DNA of 64,000 bases, taken from positions 2,480,001-2,544,000 of the forward strand of contig NZ_JAFEWC010000001.1 in assembly GCF_017355875.1 (NCBI RefSeq), given 5' to 3'. Origin of the DNA: Aridibaculum aurantiacum (GTDB taxonomy: Bacteria; Bacteroidota; Bacteroidia; Chitinophagales; Chitinophagaceae). Made by a program: the position numbers and the translations under genes. Below are positions 8,231-17,775 of the stretch, in pieces. The notes below the pieces were generated by a model. The model had not been told where the DNA came from, did not search any database, and was given only the letters and a program-made list of their open reading frames with translations. Numbering within the stretch: the stretch's first letter is position 1; each line of letters opens with the position of its first letter.

Positions 8231-9844
8231 ATGCAAAAGAAGTTTGTCCCATTTTTCTTGTTCTTATTACTAGCAAGCTTTGCCAAAACCGGTTTGGCAC
8301 AAGTACCTGGTGACACTACTCGTCGTATAGATATAATCATTGCTGATAGGTACAACTATCAAAAAGTAGAAGGTGTTGGCGATCTTATTTCATTAGCAGG
8401 CAATGTTCGTTTACGGCAAGGTAAAACCCTATTCTATTGCGATAGCGCTGTGGTTCACCAGGCGGCTAATACATTAGAAGCATTTGGCAATATCCACATT
8501 AATGATGCAGATAGCGTACACACTTACGCGCAATACTTAAAGTATTTTGGACAGACAAAACTGGCTGTTCTAAAAAACAAAGTTAGACTGACTGATGGCA
8601 AAGCCGTTTTAACTACCAATGACCTGGAGTACAATACGGCTACGCATATAGGTAATTATGTAAACGGAGGCCGCGTTGTAAACGGCAAAACGGTTCTTAC
8701 CAGCACTGAAGCCGATTACTATGGCGAAACCCGGGATATCATTTTCCGGAAAAAAGTTGTACTTACTGATCCTTCTTACAAGGTAAATACTGACACCTTA
8801 TTATATAATACATATACAGAGATTGCTCGTTTCCTTTCGCCTACTACCATTGTTACTGATGGACGCACTGTAAAAACTTCCGAAGGATATTACGATCTAC
8901 GCAACAAAACAGCTGAATTTGGAAAGCGGCCGGTGGTTGATGACAAAGACTATAATATAACAGCAGATCGTTTGGCCTTTGACAATGCTTCAGGATTTAG
9001 TGATGCGCTGGGTAACGTGGTTTACAAAACAAAAGACACAGCCAACACATCTGTTATCCTGGCAAACCGCCTACAGGCAAACAATAAAACAGGTGCTGTG
9101 CTTGCTACGCAAAAGCCGCTAATGATCATCAAGCAAGGGCGCGACAGCATTTATATAGCAGCGGATACATTATATACTGCTAAACTTACCGACCTTGAGA
9201 AAGAGCGACCGGTACCTAATATTTTCGATAGCGCATTTGGTGTTAAACCTCCTGTTGTAAATACTAAAGACAGCAGCAACAACCGCTTTATCGAGGCGTA
9301 TTATAATGTGCGCATATTTTCTGATAGTATGCAGGCTGTGGGCGATAGTATGTTCTACAGCTTTCGTGATTCTGCTTTCCGTTTATTCAAAAGCCCGGTA
9401 GTTTGGTCGCAGGAAAACCAGGTGACCGGCGATACAATTTATCTATACACCCACCAGCAAAAGCCACAGAAGTTTTTTGCTTTTGAAAATGCTATTGCTA
9501 TTAGCAAGGCGCAAAAAGACCTGTTCAACCAGGTGAAAGGAACCACCATACAAGGTGATTTCAAAGAAGGTCGTATCGACTTTTTCAGCGCACGTGGCAG
9601 TGCAGAAAATATCTATTATGCTACCGATGAAGACAGTAGCTTTCTTGGCGTAAATCGCTCTACCAGCGATGTGATTGATGTTTATTTCAAAGATCAGAAA
9701 CCGCACAAGGTGGTGCTGCGCAATAACCTACAAGGAACCATCTACCCTATGCGCCAGGTAAACCATGGTGAAATGCGTGTAAGAGGTTTTCAATGGTACG
9801 AAGACAGGCGTCCCAAAACTAAGTTCGAGTTATTTGGACAATGA
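8231..9844 (+). CDS. OstA-like (LptA-type) periplasmic protein
   Basis: A signal peptide (residues 1-24, ending GLAQ) precedes a chain of short beta repeats typical of the OstA/LptA/LptC jelly roll. Examples are LISLAGNVRLRQGKTLFYCD, LKNKVRLTDGKAVLTTNDLEY and GNYVNGGRVVNGKTVLTSTEA. In Bacteroidota such long OstA-like proteins are thought to form part of the periplasmic LPS bridge. It starts one base after the MlaD-like gene, and lptD is the nearest divergent gene group, which supports a role in LPS export. At 537 residues it is much longer than enterobacterial LptA (about 185), so it may form a longer bridge segment. Function is inferred from fold and context. Confidence 0.82.
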   Translation: MQKKFVPFFLFLLLASFAKTGLAQVPGDTTRRIDIIIADRYNYQKVEGVGDLISLAGNVRLRQGKTLFYCDSAVVHQAANTLEAFGNIHINDADSVHTYAQYLKYFGQTKLAVLKNKVRLTDGKAVLTTNDLEYNTATHIGNYVNGGRVVNGKTVLTSTEADYYGETRDIIFRKKVVLTDPSYKVNTDTLLYNTYTEIARFLSPTTIVTDGRTVKTSEGYYDLRNKTAEFGKRPVVDDKDYNITADRLAFDNASGFSDALGNVVYKTKDTANTSVILANRLQANNKTGAVLATQKPLMIIKQGRDSIYIAADTLYTAKLTDLEKERPVPNIFDSAFGVKPPVVNTKDSSNNRFIEAYYNVRIFSDSMQAVGDSMFYSFRDSAFRLFKSPVVWSQENQVTGDTIYLYTHQQKPQKFFAFENAIAISKAQKDLFNQVKGTTIQGDFKEGRIDFFSARGSAENIYYATDEDSSFLGVNRSTSDVIDVYFKDQKPHKVVLRNNLQGTIYPMRQVNHGEMRVRGFQWYEDRRPKTKFELFGQ

Positions 9845-9905
9845 TGTTCAAACATTTAGGGGCTAAGGAAATTCTCTGTTACTTTGCACCCCAAATTATT
9901 GATGA

Positions 9906-11072
9906 ATGTTTAGTGTACTTAAAAGACGATTTCTTAATCCATTATTTGAATTTTTCAACGACAGCCGGGCTATAGGAGTAGTATTACTTACCTGTACATT
10001 TATCTCTTTAATTATATCAAATCTACCAGACGGCGATACCTATTCAAACTTCTGGAATATAGAGTTCCACATTTTTGAAACACTTCACCTTCCCCACTCT
10101 CTTCTGCACTGGATAAATGACGGCCTGATGGCGGTGTTCTTTTTCCTGGTTGGAATGGAAATAAAACGCGAAATGGTAGAAGGCGAACTTTCGAGTTTCC
10201 GCCAGTCACTGCTGCCAATTACCGGTGCGCTCGGCGGAATGATAGCGCCGGCACTCATTTTCCTCCTGTTTACTTATGGCAGCGTGTACCAGGGCGGCTG
10301 GGGTATTCCTACAGCTACCGACATTGCCTTTTCACTCGGTATTGCTTCCTTACTAGGTAAGCGTGCACCTATAGGGCTAAAGATCTTTTTAACTGCGCTC
10401 GCAATCATTGATGATTTAGGTGCTATTCTGATAATTGCACTCTTTTATGGTGGCACTATTAATTTGTGGTTGTTACTAGCTTGTGTGGCTATTGTTATCA
10501 TCATCTATTTCTTGAACAAACGGAGCAGGCACTTTGGTGTTATCCATATTTTACTTGGTCTGCTATTGTGGTATTGCATGTTCAATTCCGGCATCCATGC
10601 TACTGTAGCAGGTGTGATCTTCGCTTTCCTCGTACCGGTAAGACTGCTTACGCGCTACGAAAACAAGTTGCACCACCCAGTATACTTCCTGGTTATGCCG
10701 ATTTTCGCATTAGCAAATACGGCTATCGTTATACCAGGCGGTGGCGTTGGAATATTGAATAGTGCACTTCCATGGGGTATTATGCTGGGCTTGTTCCTCG
10801 GAAAACCATTAGGCATTTTCCTTTCTACCTATATCCTAATAAAACTTAGGTTGGCGGATCTGCCAACTAACACCAACTTCTTCAAAATGGCTGGTGCAGG
10901 TATTCTTGCAGGAATAGGTTTCACGATGTCTATTTTCATTTCTACACTTGCTTTTGAAGACAAGCAGTTCCAGGATATTTCTAAAATAGCTGTACTAGTG
11001 GCTTCATTCGCTTCTATGATTGTAGGATACTTGTGGTTGTATTCTTCAAAGAAACCTGCAGAAGGACTATAG
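9906..11072 (+). CDS. nhaA: Na+/H+ antiporter NhaA
   Basis: An inner-membrane antiporter exchanging cytoplasmic Na+ for external protons in pH and sodium homeostasis. The 388 residues contain about 11-12 transmembrane segments. Signature residues are present: GWGIPTATDIAFSLG (132-146, with Asp139) and the adjacent ion-binding pair Asp169-Asp170 in LTALAIIDDLGAIL. LVGMEIKRE (81-89) is also typical. The start is ATG 9906, since an earlier ATG at 9902 stops after three codons. A -7-like TACTTTGC lies upstream near 9888. It appears to be a single-gene unit. Confidence 0.96.
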   Translation: MFSVLKRRFLNPLFEFFNDSRAIGVVLLTCTFISLIISNLPDGDTYSNFWNIEFHIFETLHLPHSLLHWINDGLMAVFFFLVGMEIKREMVEGELSSFRQSLLPITGALGGMIAPALIFLLFTYGSVYQGGWGIPTATDIAFSLGIASLLGKRAPIGLKIFLTALAIIDDLGAILIIALFYGGTINLWLLLACVAIVIIIYFLNKRSRHFGVIHILLGLLLWYCMFNSGIHATVAGVIFAFLVPVRLLTRYENKLHHPVYFLVMPIFALANTAIVIPGGGVGILNSALPWGIMLGLFLGKPLGIFLSTYILIKLRLADLPTNTNFFKMAGAGILAGIGFTMSIFISTLAFEDKQFQDISKIAVLVASFASMIVGYLWLYSSKKPAEGL

Positions 11073-11204
11073 CTTTTACATCATCTGAATTATGAAAAGT
11101 GCTTCCTCAAAAGAAGTTGCTGCTAATTTTATGATTGTTTAGTTGCTGCCAAACTGTCACCACAGCTAATATTTACCTATTTTCGCAGCCTCAAATTTTT
11201 GTGG

Positions 11205-12626
11205 ATGAAAACCCTTGAACTACAGGAAAAGACACATGACGAAGCAAGGCAGGGTGAGGCATTTGCACCCTTTGCAGAGGAGCCGAATGTTTTTAAGAAA
11301 AAGTTCTACATAGAAAGCTATGGCTGCGCAATGAATTTTTCAGATAGCGAAATTGTAGCTTCTTTATTATACAATGAAGGTTTTGGCGCAACGCAAAATG
11401 TAGAAGAAGCCGACCTGATCCTGCTCAATACATGCTCGATCCGTGAAAAAGCTGAACTGACCGTTCGTAAACGACTTACAGAATTTCGCAAACTGAAACT
11501 CGTGCGCCGAAGCATGCTGGTTGGTATGTTGGGTTGTATGGCAGAAAGGCTGAAAGGTAAACTGCTGGAAGAAGAAAAGCTTGTAGACCTGGTGGTTGGC
11601 CCTGATGCATACCGTTCGTTGCCACAACTTATTAAAGAAGCAGAGACAGGACAAAAAGGTGTGAACGTACTTCTTAGTCGCGATGAAACGTATGCTGACA
11701 TTTCACCTGTTCGTTTAAATAGTAACGGCATCACTGCTTTTGTAAGCATTATGCGTGGGTGCAATAATATGTGCAGCTTTTGCGTGGTTCCGTTTACCCG
11801 CGGCCGCGAAAGAAGCCGCGATGCAGATAGTATCGTTAACGAGTGCCGAGATCTGTTTACCCAGGGCTTTAGGGAAGTGACATTACTTGGTCAAAACGTA
11901 GACAGCTACTATTGGATGGATGAGCAAAAAGACCTGACGATCACATTTGCAAAACTGCTGGAAATGGTGGCCTCTATAGATCCATTACTGCGCGTTCGCT
12001 TTAGCACTTCTCATCCAAAAGACATAACAGACGAGGTGTTGTTCACAATGGCTAAATACAACAACATCTGCAAATACATTCACCTGCCGGTACAGAGCGG
12101 TAGTACACGTGTTCTTCAACTGATGAACCGCACCTATACCCGCGAGTGGTATATGGCAAAGGTGGACAGGATCAAGGAGATCATGCCAGACTGCAGCATC
12201 AGCGCCGACATAATAGCTGGCTTCTGCACTGAAACAGAAGAAGATCACCAGGACACGCTCAGCATTATGGAGTATAGCAAGTACGACATGAGCTATATGT
12301 TCTTTTACAGCGAACGTCCGGGCACACTGGCTGCACGCCGCTTTACAGACGATGTCCCGCTTGATGTAAAGAAGAGACGACTGGATGAAATAGTGAAGCT
12401 GCAGAACCGCATGTCGCAACAAAGCAACCTCCTAGATATCGGGAAAACTTTTGAAGTACTGATAGAAGGTAATTCTAAAAAGAGTGACAGCGACTGGGCA
12501 GGCAGAACAAGCCAGAATAAAGTGCTTGTTTTTCCTAAAAACATTACTCCTTTAGCCAAAGGCGATTATGTACATGTAAAGGTAACTGCTGCAACAGGCG
12601 CTACCTTAATAGGTGAGATTGTATAA
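11205..12626 (+). CDS. miaB: tRNA-2-methylthio-N6-dimethylallyladenosine synthase
   Basis: A radical-SAM methylthiotransferase that converts i6A37 to ms2i6A37 in tRNAs reading UNN codons. The MTTase N-terminal domain supplies the auxiliary 4Fe-4S cluster cysteines Cys41 (ESYGCAMN), Cys77 (LNTCSIRE) and Cys111 (GMLGCMAE). The radical-SAM CxxxCxxC is Cys186, Cys190 and Cys193 ([10 protein letters not shown]). FTRGRERSR follows, and a TRAM domain occupies roughly the last 65 residues. The ATG at 11205 is chosen; a TTG two codons earlier is in frame. The conserved FTRGRER and [11 protein letters not shown] point to MiaB rather than RimO or MtaB. Confidence 0.95.
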   Translation: MKTLELQEKTHDEARQGEAFAPFAEEPNVFKKKFYIESYGCAMNFSDSEIVASLLYNEGFGATQNVEEADLILLNTCSIREKAELTVRKRLTEFRKLKLVRRSMLVGMLGCMAERLKGKLLEEEKLVDLVVGPDAYRSLPQLIKEAETGQKGVNVLLSRDETYADISPVRLNSNGITAFVSIMRGCNNMCSFCVVPFTRGRERSRDADSIVNECRDLFTQGFREVTLLGQNVDSYYWMDEQKDLTITFAKLLEMVASIDPLLRVRFSTSHPKDITDEVLFTMAKYNNICKYIHLPVQSGSTRVLQLMNRTYTREWYMAKVDRIKEIMPDCSISADIIAGFCTETEEDHQDTLSIMEYSKYDMSYMFFYSERPGTLAARRFTDDVPLDVKKRRLDEIVKLQNRMSQQSNLLDIGKTFEVLIEGNSKKSDSDWAGRTSQNKVLVFPKNITPLAKGDYVHVKVTAATGATLIGEIV

Positions 12627-12668
12627 ACGACCATGGTCGAACGATAACCACAAAATCCAGGATCATCA

Positions 12669-13949
12669 ATGGATCTTCAATCAATAAAAAACAGGTTTGG
12701 GATTATAGGTAACAGCCCTGCTCTCAATCACGCACTTCATGTAGCTACGCAGGTAGCAAATACGGACCTGAGCGTGCTGATAGTAGGTGAAAGCGGTGTA
12801 GGTAAGGAAGTTTTTTCCCAGATCATCCATGCACTGTCAGCCCGCAAGCATAATCCTTTCATTGCTGTTAACTGTGGAGCGATTCCTGAAGGCACCATCG
12901 ACTCGGAATTGTTTGGTCATGAAAAAGGATCTTTTACCGGAGCTGTAGACAGTCGTAAAGGATATTTTGAAACAGTAAATGGTGGAACTATTTTCCTGGA
13001 TGAGATTGGTGAAATGCCCATAGGTACGCAAGCGCGACTGCTTCGTGTATTAGAAACCGGTGAATTTATTCGTGTGGGTTCTTCTAAAGTGCAGAAGACT
13101 GATGTACGAGTAATAGCTGCTACCAATCGCGATCTTTTAGAGTTTACACAGAATGGCCGCTTCCGCGAAGACCTATATTACAGGTTGAGTACAGTTCCTA
13201 TCCGCGTACCTTCTTTACGCGACCGCCAGGAAGATATCCTGATCCTGTTTAGAAAGTTTGTAGTTGATTTTGCTGAGCGTTATAAAACCACACCTATTCA
13301 ACTGGATGATGAAGCCAAAAACCTGTTAATCCGTTACCCGTGGAAGGGAAATGTACGGGAGTTGAAGAATATTGCAGAGCAGATGTCGGTGCTGAGTGTA
13401 GATAAACAAGTGACAGCACAACAACTAAAACAGTTCTTACCAGAAGCAAACAATATCAACCGGCTCCCCATGTTGGCCAACCAGCACAACAACAATAATG
13501 GTGGTGGTGCTGACTTTTCTAACGAAAGGGAAATTCTTTACAAGCTCTTCTTCGACATGAAGAAAGATGTAACTGAGCTAAAGAAGATGTTTGTTGAGAT
13601 TGTACAAAATCCAAGTGCATTGAATGTTGCTACAGCCTATGCACGCGATATGATGCAGGAATATCATCACCAGCAGCCTCACCAGGAATATCAACCTGCG
13701 CATGCTGTTGCGCCATTGCACCCGCATCCGCACAATGCAATTGGACATGGGCAGCCGGTTTTTATTCACGATGATATCCATCATCACGAAGAGGTGGAAG
13801 AGTCACTGAACATCATGGATAAGGAAAAAGAGCTGATCATAAAAGCGCTGAAAAAACATAAAGGAAAAAGAAAAGATGCATCGGCTGATCTGGGTATAAG
13901 TGAAAGAACATTGTACAGGAAACTGAAAGAATACGACATTGATGAATAA
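12669..13949 (+). CDS. Sigma-54-dependent transcriptional activator without receiver domain
   Basis: The protein is an AAA+ enhancer-binding activator of RNA polymerase with sigma-54. Walker A is GESGVGKE (40-47), the sigma-54 contact loop is GSFTGA (87-92, Ser replacing Ala of GAFTGA), Walker B is GGTIFLDEIGE (105-115), and a Fis-type helix-turn-helix (ASADLGISERTLYRKL) is at the C-terminus. It lacks an N-terminal regulatory domain, starting directly at the AAA+ region, so its activity must be controlled otherwise. A His-rich linker of about 45 residues (roughly 330-375, 12 His) separates ATPase and DNA-binding domains. It sits 42 bp after miaB and 23 bp before lptE. No sigma-54 target promoter was identified. 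Confidence 0.92.
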   Translation: MDLQSIKNRFGIIGNSPALNHALHVATQVANTDLSVLIVGESGVGKEVFSQIIHALSARKHNPFIAVNCGAIPEGTIDSELFGHEKGSFTGAVDSRKGYFETVNGGTIFLDEIGEMPIGTQARLLRVLETGEFIRVGSSKVQKTDVRVIAATNRDLLEFTQNGRFREDLYYRLSTVPIRVPSLRDRQEDILILFRKFVVDFAERYKTTPIQLDDEAKNLLIRYPWKGNVRELKNIAEQMSVLSVDKQVTAQQLKQFLPEANNINRLPMLANQHNNNNGGGADFSNEREILYKLFFDMKKDVTELKKMFVEIVQNPSALNVATAYARDMMQEYHHQQPHQEYQPAHAVAPLHPHPHNAIGHGQPVFIHDDIHHHEEVEESLNIMDKEKELIIKALKKHKGKRKDASADLGISERTLYRKLKEYDIDE

Positions 13950-13972
13950 GACCTCCACCCGCCCCTATTGAT

Positions 13973-14533
13973 ATGAAGATTGAAAACAAGTTTATAATAA
14001 CAAAAACCACTAAGCGAGTAGCTGCTATACAACACATAATAGTTGTTATGCTGGTAGCGCTTGCAAGCATTTGTTTTTCATCATGTAATATCTATAGGTT
14101 CACGGATGTAGGCAGTATTCCTCCTGATGTTAAGACAGTAAAAATTGGTTTTATAGAAAACAGGGCGCGCTATGTAAACCCGCAGTTGAGTCCTCAACTT
14201 ACTGACAGGCTACAACAAAAGATCACCAACCAAACGCGCCTTACCCGAACCAACAATGATGATGCGCATTACCTTATCAGCGGATTTATAGCTGAAGATT
14301 TTATTTCTACCGCAGGTATATCAAATCAAACAGCGGCAACCAACAGGCTTACCATTACTGTTCATATCACTTTCACCAATACACTTACTAATAAGACGGA
14401 AGAGTTTGATGTAACGCGCAACTTCGACTTCAATGCAAATCTTTCGCGAAACCAGGCAGAGCAAGGATTGCAGGATGAGATCATGCGTACGCTAACAGAC
14501 GAAATTTTCAACCGTATTTTTTCCAATTGGTAG
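13973..14533 (+). CDS. lptE: LptE-family outer-membrane lipoprotein
   Basis: Predicted to plug and assist the LptD barrel in LPS insertion. The N-terminal hydrophobic segment ends in a lipobox CFSSC (Cys38). The mature part begins NIYRFTDVGSIPPDVKTVKI and carries the alternating alpha/beta pattern of Bacteroidetes LptE, including IENRARYVNPQLSPQLTDRL. The length of 186 residues fits. Position after miaB and the sigma-54 activator and before secG agrees with the arrangement I recall from this order. The unusually long n-region (about 20 residues before the hydrophobic core) could mean a later start, but no other ATG precedes the core. Confidence 0.85.
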   Translation: MKIENKFIITKTTKRVAAIQHIIVVMLVALASICFSSCNIYRFTDVGSIPPDVKTVKIGFIENRARYVNPQLSPQLTDRLQQKITNQTRLTRTNNDDAHYLISGFIAEDFISTAGISNQTAATNRLTITVHITFTNTLTNKTEEFDVTRNFDFNANLSRNQAEQGLQDEIMRTLTDEIFNRIFSNW

Positions 14534-14552
14534 CTAGTTGTATTTTCACCGC

Positions 14553-16280
14553 ATGAATCCTTCTTTAGATAAAGCACTCTATTATCTTACTGGTAATGGA
14601 AATATAGATGAAGTACCGGTAGAAAAACTAGAACAGCTAACACAGGATTATCCATTTTTTTCTGTAGGACATTTGCTGCTGGCAAAGCGGCTAAAAATGA
14701 AAGAAGACAAAGCTTTTCAAAAGCAGCTGCAGAAGGCTTCTATTTACATTAGCAATCCATACTGGCTGCACTACCAGCTGTTAAACTTCCCTCCTACCGA
14801 CCTCCATATTTTAGCAGATGGCGAAACAACCGAAAACGTAAGTGCTAGTTACAATCAACCTGCTACAGAACAAACTGTTGAAGAAAACTCTACTACATCA
14901 ATAGAATCTATTAGTTCTACAACTGAAAGTGCAAAAGAAGATTATGTGTTCCCAGAAGAAGGAAAAATTCCTAGTGAAGAAGCGGATCTAAATATAGGAA
15001 CAGCTGAAGAGGACATAACCAGTACAGCAACAGAAACTACTGGCATATTTGAAGAGGAACCTGCATTTGATAATGAAACTTCAACAGGACACACAACAGT
15101 AGATATAGAACATGGTGATGAATTACAACACCAGGAAACAGCTGAAGAAGCCTCCCAACGGATCCACCAAGATCCAGCACCTATAAATAATGAAGGTTTA
15201 GATGAAAGTGATAGCGAGCCAGAACTCCAGGAGGAGCCAGATCAGATTACCAGACAGGAAAATGATGTTCCTATTACTACAGAATTCACACAAGAAGAAA
15301 TAGAAGCTGCCAGTGAAATGGCCCATGAACACCTGGCTGAACCAGAACCTTTACCTGCCCAGGATGAAGAAGTTCCTATTACTACTGAATTTACACAAGA
15401 TGAAATAGAGGCTGCCAGTGAACTGGCGCATGAACAGCTTGCTGATCCAGAACCTATACCTGCCCTGGATGAGGAAGTTCCTATTACGACAGAATTTACA
15501 CAAGATGAAATAGAAGCTGCCAGTGAACTGGCGCATGAACACCTGGGGGAGCCTGGCCCGGTTGCCATGGAAGTTACAGAACCACCTTTCACCACTACAG
15601 GCGATGCTGCTACAGGGTTAGAAGAAAACCGGGTAACTACTCTTCCTATAGAACAAGAACCCGCTTTTAATGAGCCAACAACTTCGCAAGCAGAAGAAGA
15701 GCTGGCGGCACTTTCTCGCCCAGTTGATGAAACTACACTGGCATTCATTGAAGAAGTAGAAGAAGAAAATATAAATAAACCTGCTGAATCAACTTCCGCA
15801 CTTGCACTGGTTGATGATGCACCTGATGAGCATGAACTGATGTTTCAGAATATAAAAGCTATGTTGGATGCTACTACAGACGAAGTAGCAAAGGGCGGAA
15901 ATGATGCATTGATACCCATAGACCCCTACCATGCCATTGATTATTTTGCCAGCCAGGGCATTAAACTTGACCTGGAAGCAAACCCACAGGATAAATTAGG
16001 CAAGAAGCTGAGAAGGTTTACGCAGTGGCTTAAGCATATGAAAAAACTGGGACCTGAAGATGCTTTAGAGAATGAAGGAGAACCTGCTGATGCCGAAGTA
16101 CAGCAAGATGCAGACACATCAAACACTGTGCGTGAAGTAGTTACAGAGGCTATGGCACAGGTTCTGGAAAAGCAGGGAAAGCATGAAAAAGCCATTCAAT
16201 TATATACCAAATTAAGTTTTTTGAATCCCCACAAAAGCGCTTACTTTGCCGACAAAATAAAAAATCTAAAAGCAAGCTGA
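14553..16280 (+). CDS. Acidic repeat-containing protein with C-terminal TPR-like segment
   Basis: No named family recognised. ATG 14553 is used; an upstream in-frame TTG at 14538 would overlap the end region of lptE closely. The first 85 residues look folded (LDKALYYLTGNGNIDEVPVE, then a helical stretch with KRLKMKEDKAFQKQLQKA). A long, very acidic, Glu/Thr-rich low-complexity middle follows and includes three 35-residue repeats. The last 45 residues contain a single TPR-like helix pair (LEKQGKHEKAIQLYTKLSFL). There is no signal peptide, so it is likely cytoplasmic. It lies in a probable operon between lptE and secG. The middle may act as a flexible spacer; this is inference. Confidence 0.75.
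   Translation: MNPSLDKALYYLTGNGNIDEVPVEKLEQLTQDYPFFSVGHLLLAKRLKMKEDKAFQKQLQKASIYISNPYWLHYQLLNFPPTDLHILADGETTENVSASYNQPATEQTVEENSTTSIESISSTTESAKEDYVFPEEGKIPSEEADLNIGTAEEDITSTATETTGIFEEEPAFDNETSTGHTTVDIEHGDELQHQETAEEASQRIHQDPAPINNEGLDESDSEPELQEEPDQITRQENDVPITTEFTQEEIEAASEMAHEHLAEPEPLPAQDEEVPITTEFTQDEIEAASELAHEQLADPEPIPALDEEVPITTEFTQDEIEAASELAHEHLGEPGPVAMEVTEPPFTTTGDAATGLEENRVTTLPIEQEPAFNEPTTSQAEEELAALSRPVDETTLAFIEEVEEENINKPAESTSALALVDDAPDEHELMFQNIKAMLDATTDEVAKGGNDALIPIDPYHAIDYFASQGIKLDLEANPQDKLGKKLRRFTQWLKHMKKLGPEDALENEGEPADAEVQQDADTSNTVREVVTEAMAQVLEKQGKHEKAIQLYTKLSFLNPHKSAYFADKIKNLKAS
15267..15581 (+). repeat. Three tandem 105-bp coding repeats
   Basis: Copies start at 15267, 15372 and 15477. 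Each encodes a 35-residue unit starting VPITTEFTQ(D/E)EIEAASE, with Pro/Glu-rich ends; the third copy diverges in its second half. The 105-bp period keeps the frame. Confidence 0.9.
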
Positions 16281-16281
16281 A

Positions 16282-16653
16282 ATGACCCTACTGTTCCTTA
16301 TCCTGATCGTATTATCGTGCTTCATTCTTGGTTTCATCATACTGGTTCAAAATCCTAAAGGCGGTGGTCTTGCTGGAAACATCGCTGGTATCAACAACCA
16401 GTTCATGGGTGTAAAACAAACCAACGATGTACTGGAAAAAGGTACATGGATCTTCGCTATCGTTATTGCTCTTTTGTGCCTGTTCTCTTCTTTCTTCATG
16501 TCTGGAAGCAGCAGCAACAATAACAACATCTTAAATAAGATCAATACATCACAAGGAGCTGCACCAGCACAGCAAACTCCTGCACAACCAGCACCTGCAC
16601 CTGCGCAACAAGCTCCGGCTCAGCCAGCGCCTGCACAGCAGCAGCCTCAGTAG
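16282..16653 (+). CDS. secG: Preprotein translocase subunit SecG
   Basis: A small accessory subunit of the SecYEG protein-conducting channel in the inner membrane. Two transmembrane helices (about residues 2-22 and 55-73) flank the conserved loop VQNPKGGGLAG. The core of about 75 residues matches SecG. A further 45 residues form a Gln/Pro/Ala-rich tail (repeats of PAQQ and APAPAQ), predicted disordered. The gene begins one base after the preceding stop codon, so it is cotranscribed with it, and a strong terminator follows. Confidence 0.93.
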   Translation: MTLLFLILIVLSCFILGFIILVQNPKGGGLAGNIAGINNQFMGVKQTNDVLEKGTWIFAIVIALLCLFSSFFMSGSSSNNNNILNKINTSQGAAPAQQTPAQPAPAPAQQAPAQPAPAQQQPQ

Positions 16654-16680
16654 TAGATCAAAACATCTATATAATATTCA

Positions 16681-16709
16681 ACCCTGTCTAAATTTTAGAC
16701 AGGGTTTTT
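16681..16709 (+). terminator. Rho-independent terminator after secG
   Basis: ACCCTGTCTAA (from 16681) pairs with TTAGACAGGGT (to 16705) and is followed by a T run. It ends the lptE-secG unit. Confidence 0.88.
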
Positions 16710-16731
16710 GTTTATTTTCAGCCTCATTATT

Positions 16732-17775
16732 ATGAAGAAGATAATACTCTCACTGGTAGCATTAGCATTAGTAGCTGCAGCTATAATAGGTTGGCTTGTT
16801 GTTGGTTCTGCTACTTCATTCACGCAAAAGAAAAAATACCTGTACATAAACACAGGCAAGGCAGACAAAGCATCTGTTATGGCAACCATCAGGGACAGCA
16901 ACCTGGTGAAGAACCCCGGTATATTCGAAGTGATCGCAAACCAGATGGATGTATGGGAAAAAGTAAAGCCAGGAAGGTACGAGATCAAAAAAGGCGAAAG
17001 CCTGCTGAATATTGCAAGAACATTACGCAACAATCGCCAATCGCCCGTAAACCTCGTTATCAATAAGATCAGGACAAAACAAGACCTGGCGCGCATCATA
17101 GGTAAGAACTTTGAAATTGATTCAGTAGATGTTATCAGCTATATGAATAATCCGGATAGTCTTGCAAAGCTTAATGTAGACGAGCACACGGTGATGACCG
17201 TAGTTATTCCAAATACCTATTCAATACAATGGACCACGCCAACCAATAAGATCTTCCAACGGTTAAAGAAAGAGCAGGAAACCTTTTGGAGCAAGAAGAA
17301 CAGGCAAGAGAAAGCAGAACAACTAGGGCTTACACCAAAGCAGGTTTATATAATCGCATCCATAGTAGAAGAAGAAACCAATAAGCATGACGAAAAAGGG
17401 AATGTAGCCAGTGTTTACATCAACCGCATGCAGCAAGGCATGCCACTTGGAGCAGATCCTACCATCAAGTTCGCACTACAGGATTTTAGCCTGAAGCGTA
17501 TTTACGAAAAGCACCTGCAGGTAGAGTCGCCGTACAATACCTACAGGAACCAGGGATTGCCTCCCGGACCAATTTGTACTCCATCTTCCACTACAATAGA
17601 TGCTGTATTGGATGCACCTCGCACCAACTACTTGTTCTTTGTAGCGAAAAGTGATTTTTCCGGCTACCATACTTTCACCACCAATTATGCTGACCACCTG
17701 AAATATGCGAAAGAATACCAACGGGCACTTGATGAATTGATAGCAAAACGTCAGAAAGCAAACAGCGGCCTGTGA
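16732..17775 (+). CDS. mltG: Endolytic murein transglycosylase MltG
   Basis: An inner-membrane lytic transglycosylase thought to cut nascent glycan strands and set their length. The N-terminal anchor is at residues 4-25, then a LysM-like region, then the YceG domain. The catalytic motif IASIVEEET (209-217, Glu213 the likely catalytic residue) is followed by NVASVYINRM and GADPTIKFAL. Near the end are NTYRNQGLPPGPICTP and the YLFFVAKSDFSGYHTF block, both typical. Start ATG 16732 is used; an in-frame TTG at 16708 falls inside the terminator T tract. The stop codon overlaps the next start as GTGA. Confidence 0.95.
   Translation: MKKIILSLVALALVAAAIIGWLVVGSATSFTQKKKYLYINTGKADKASVMATIRDSNLVKNPGIFEVIANQMDVWEKVKPGRYEIKKGESLLNIARTLRNNRQSPVNLVINKIRTKQDLARIIGKNFEIDSVDVISYMNNPDSLAKLNVDEHTVMTVVIPNTYSIQWTTPTNKIFQRLKKEQETFWSKKNRQEKAEQLGLTPKQVYIIASIVEEETNKHDEKGNVASVYINRMQQGMPLGADPTIKFALQDFSLKRIYEKHLQVESPYNTYRNQGLPPGPICTPSSTTIDAVLDAPRTNYLFFVAKSDFSGYHTFTTNYADHLKYAKEYQRALDELIAKRQKANSGL

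Noticed and set aside
15242-15748. 168-codon minus-strand frame rich in Ser and Ala
   Set aside because: It is the complement of the 105-bp coding repeats; its length comes from the repeat composition.
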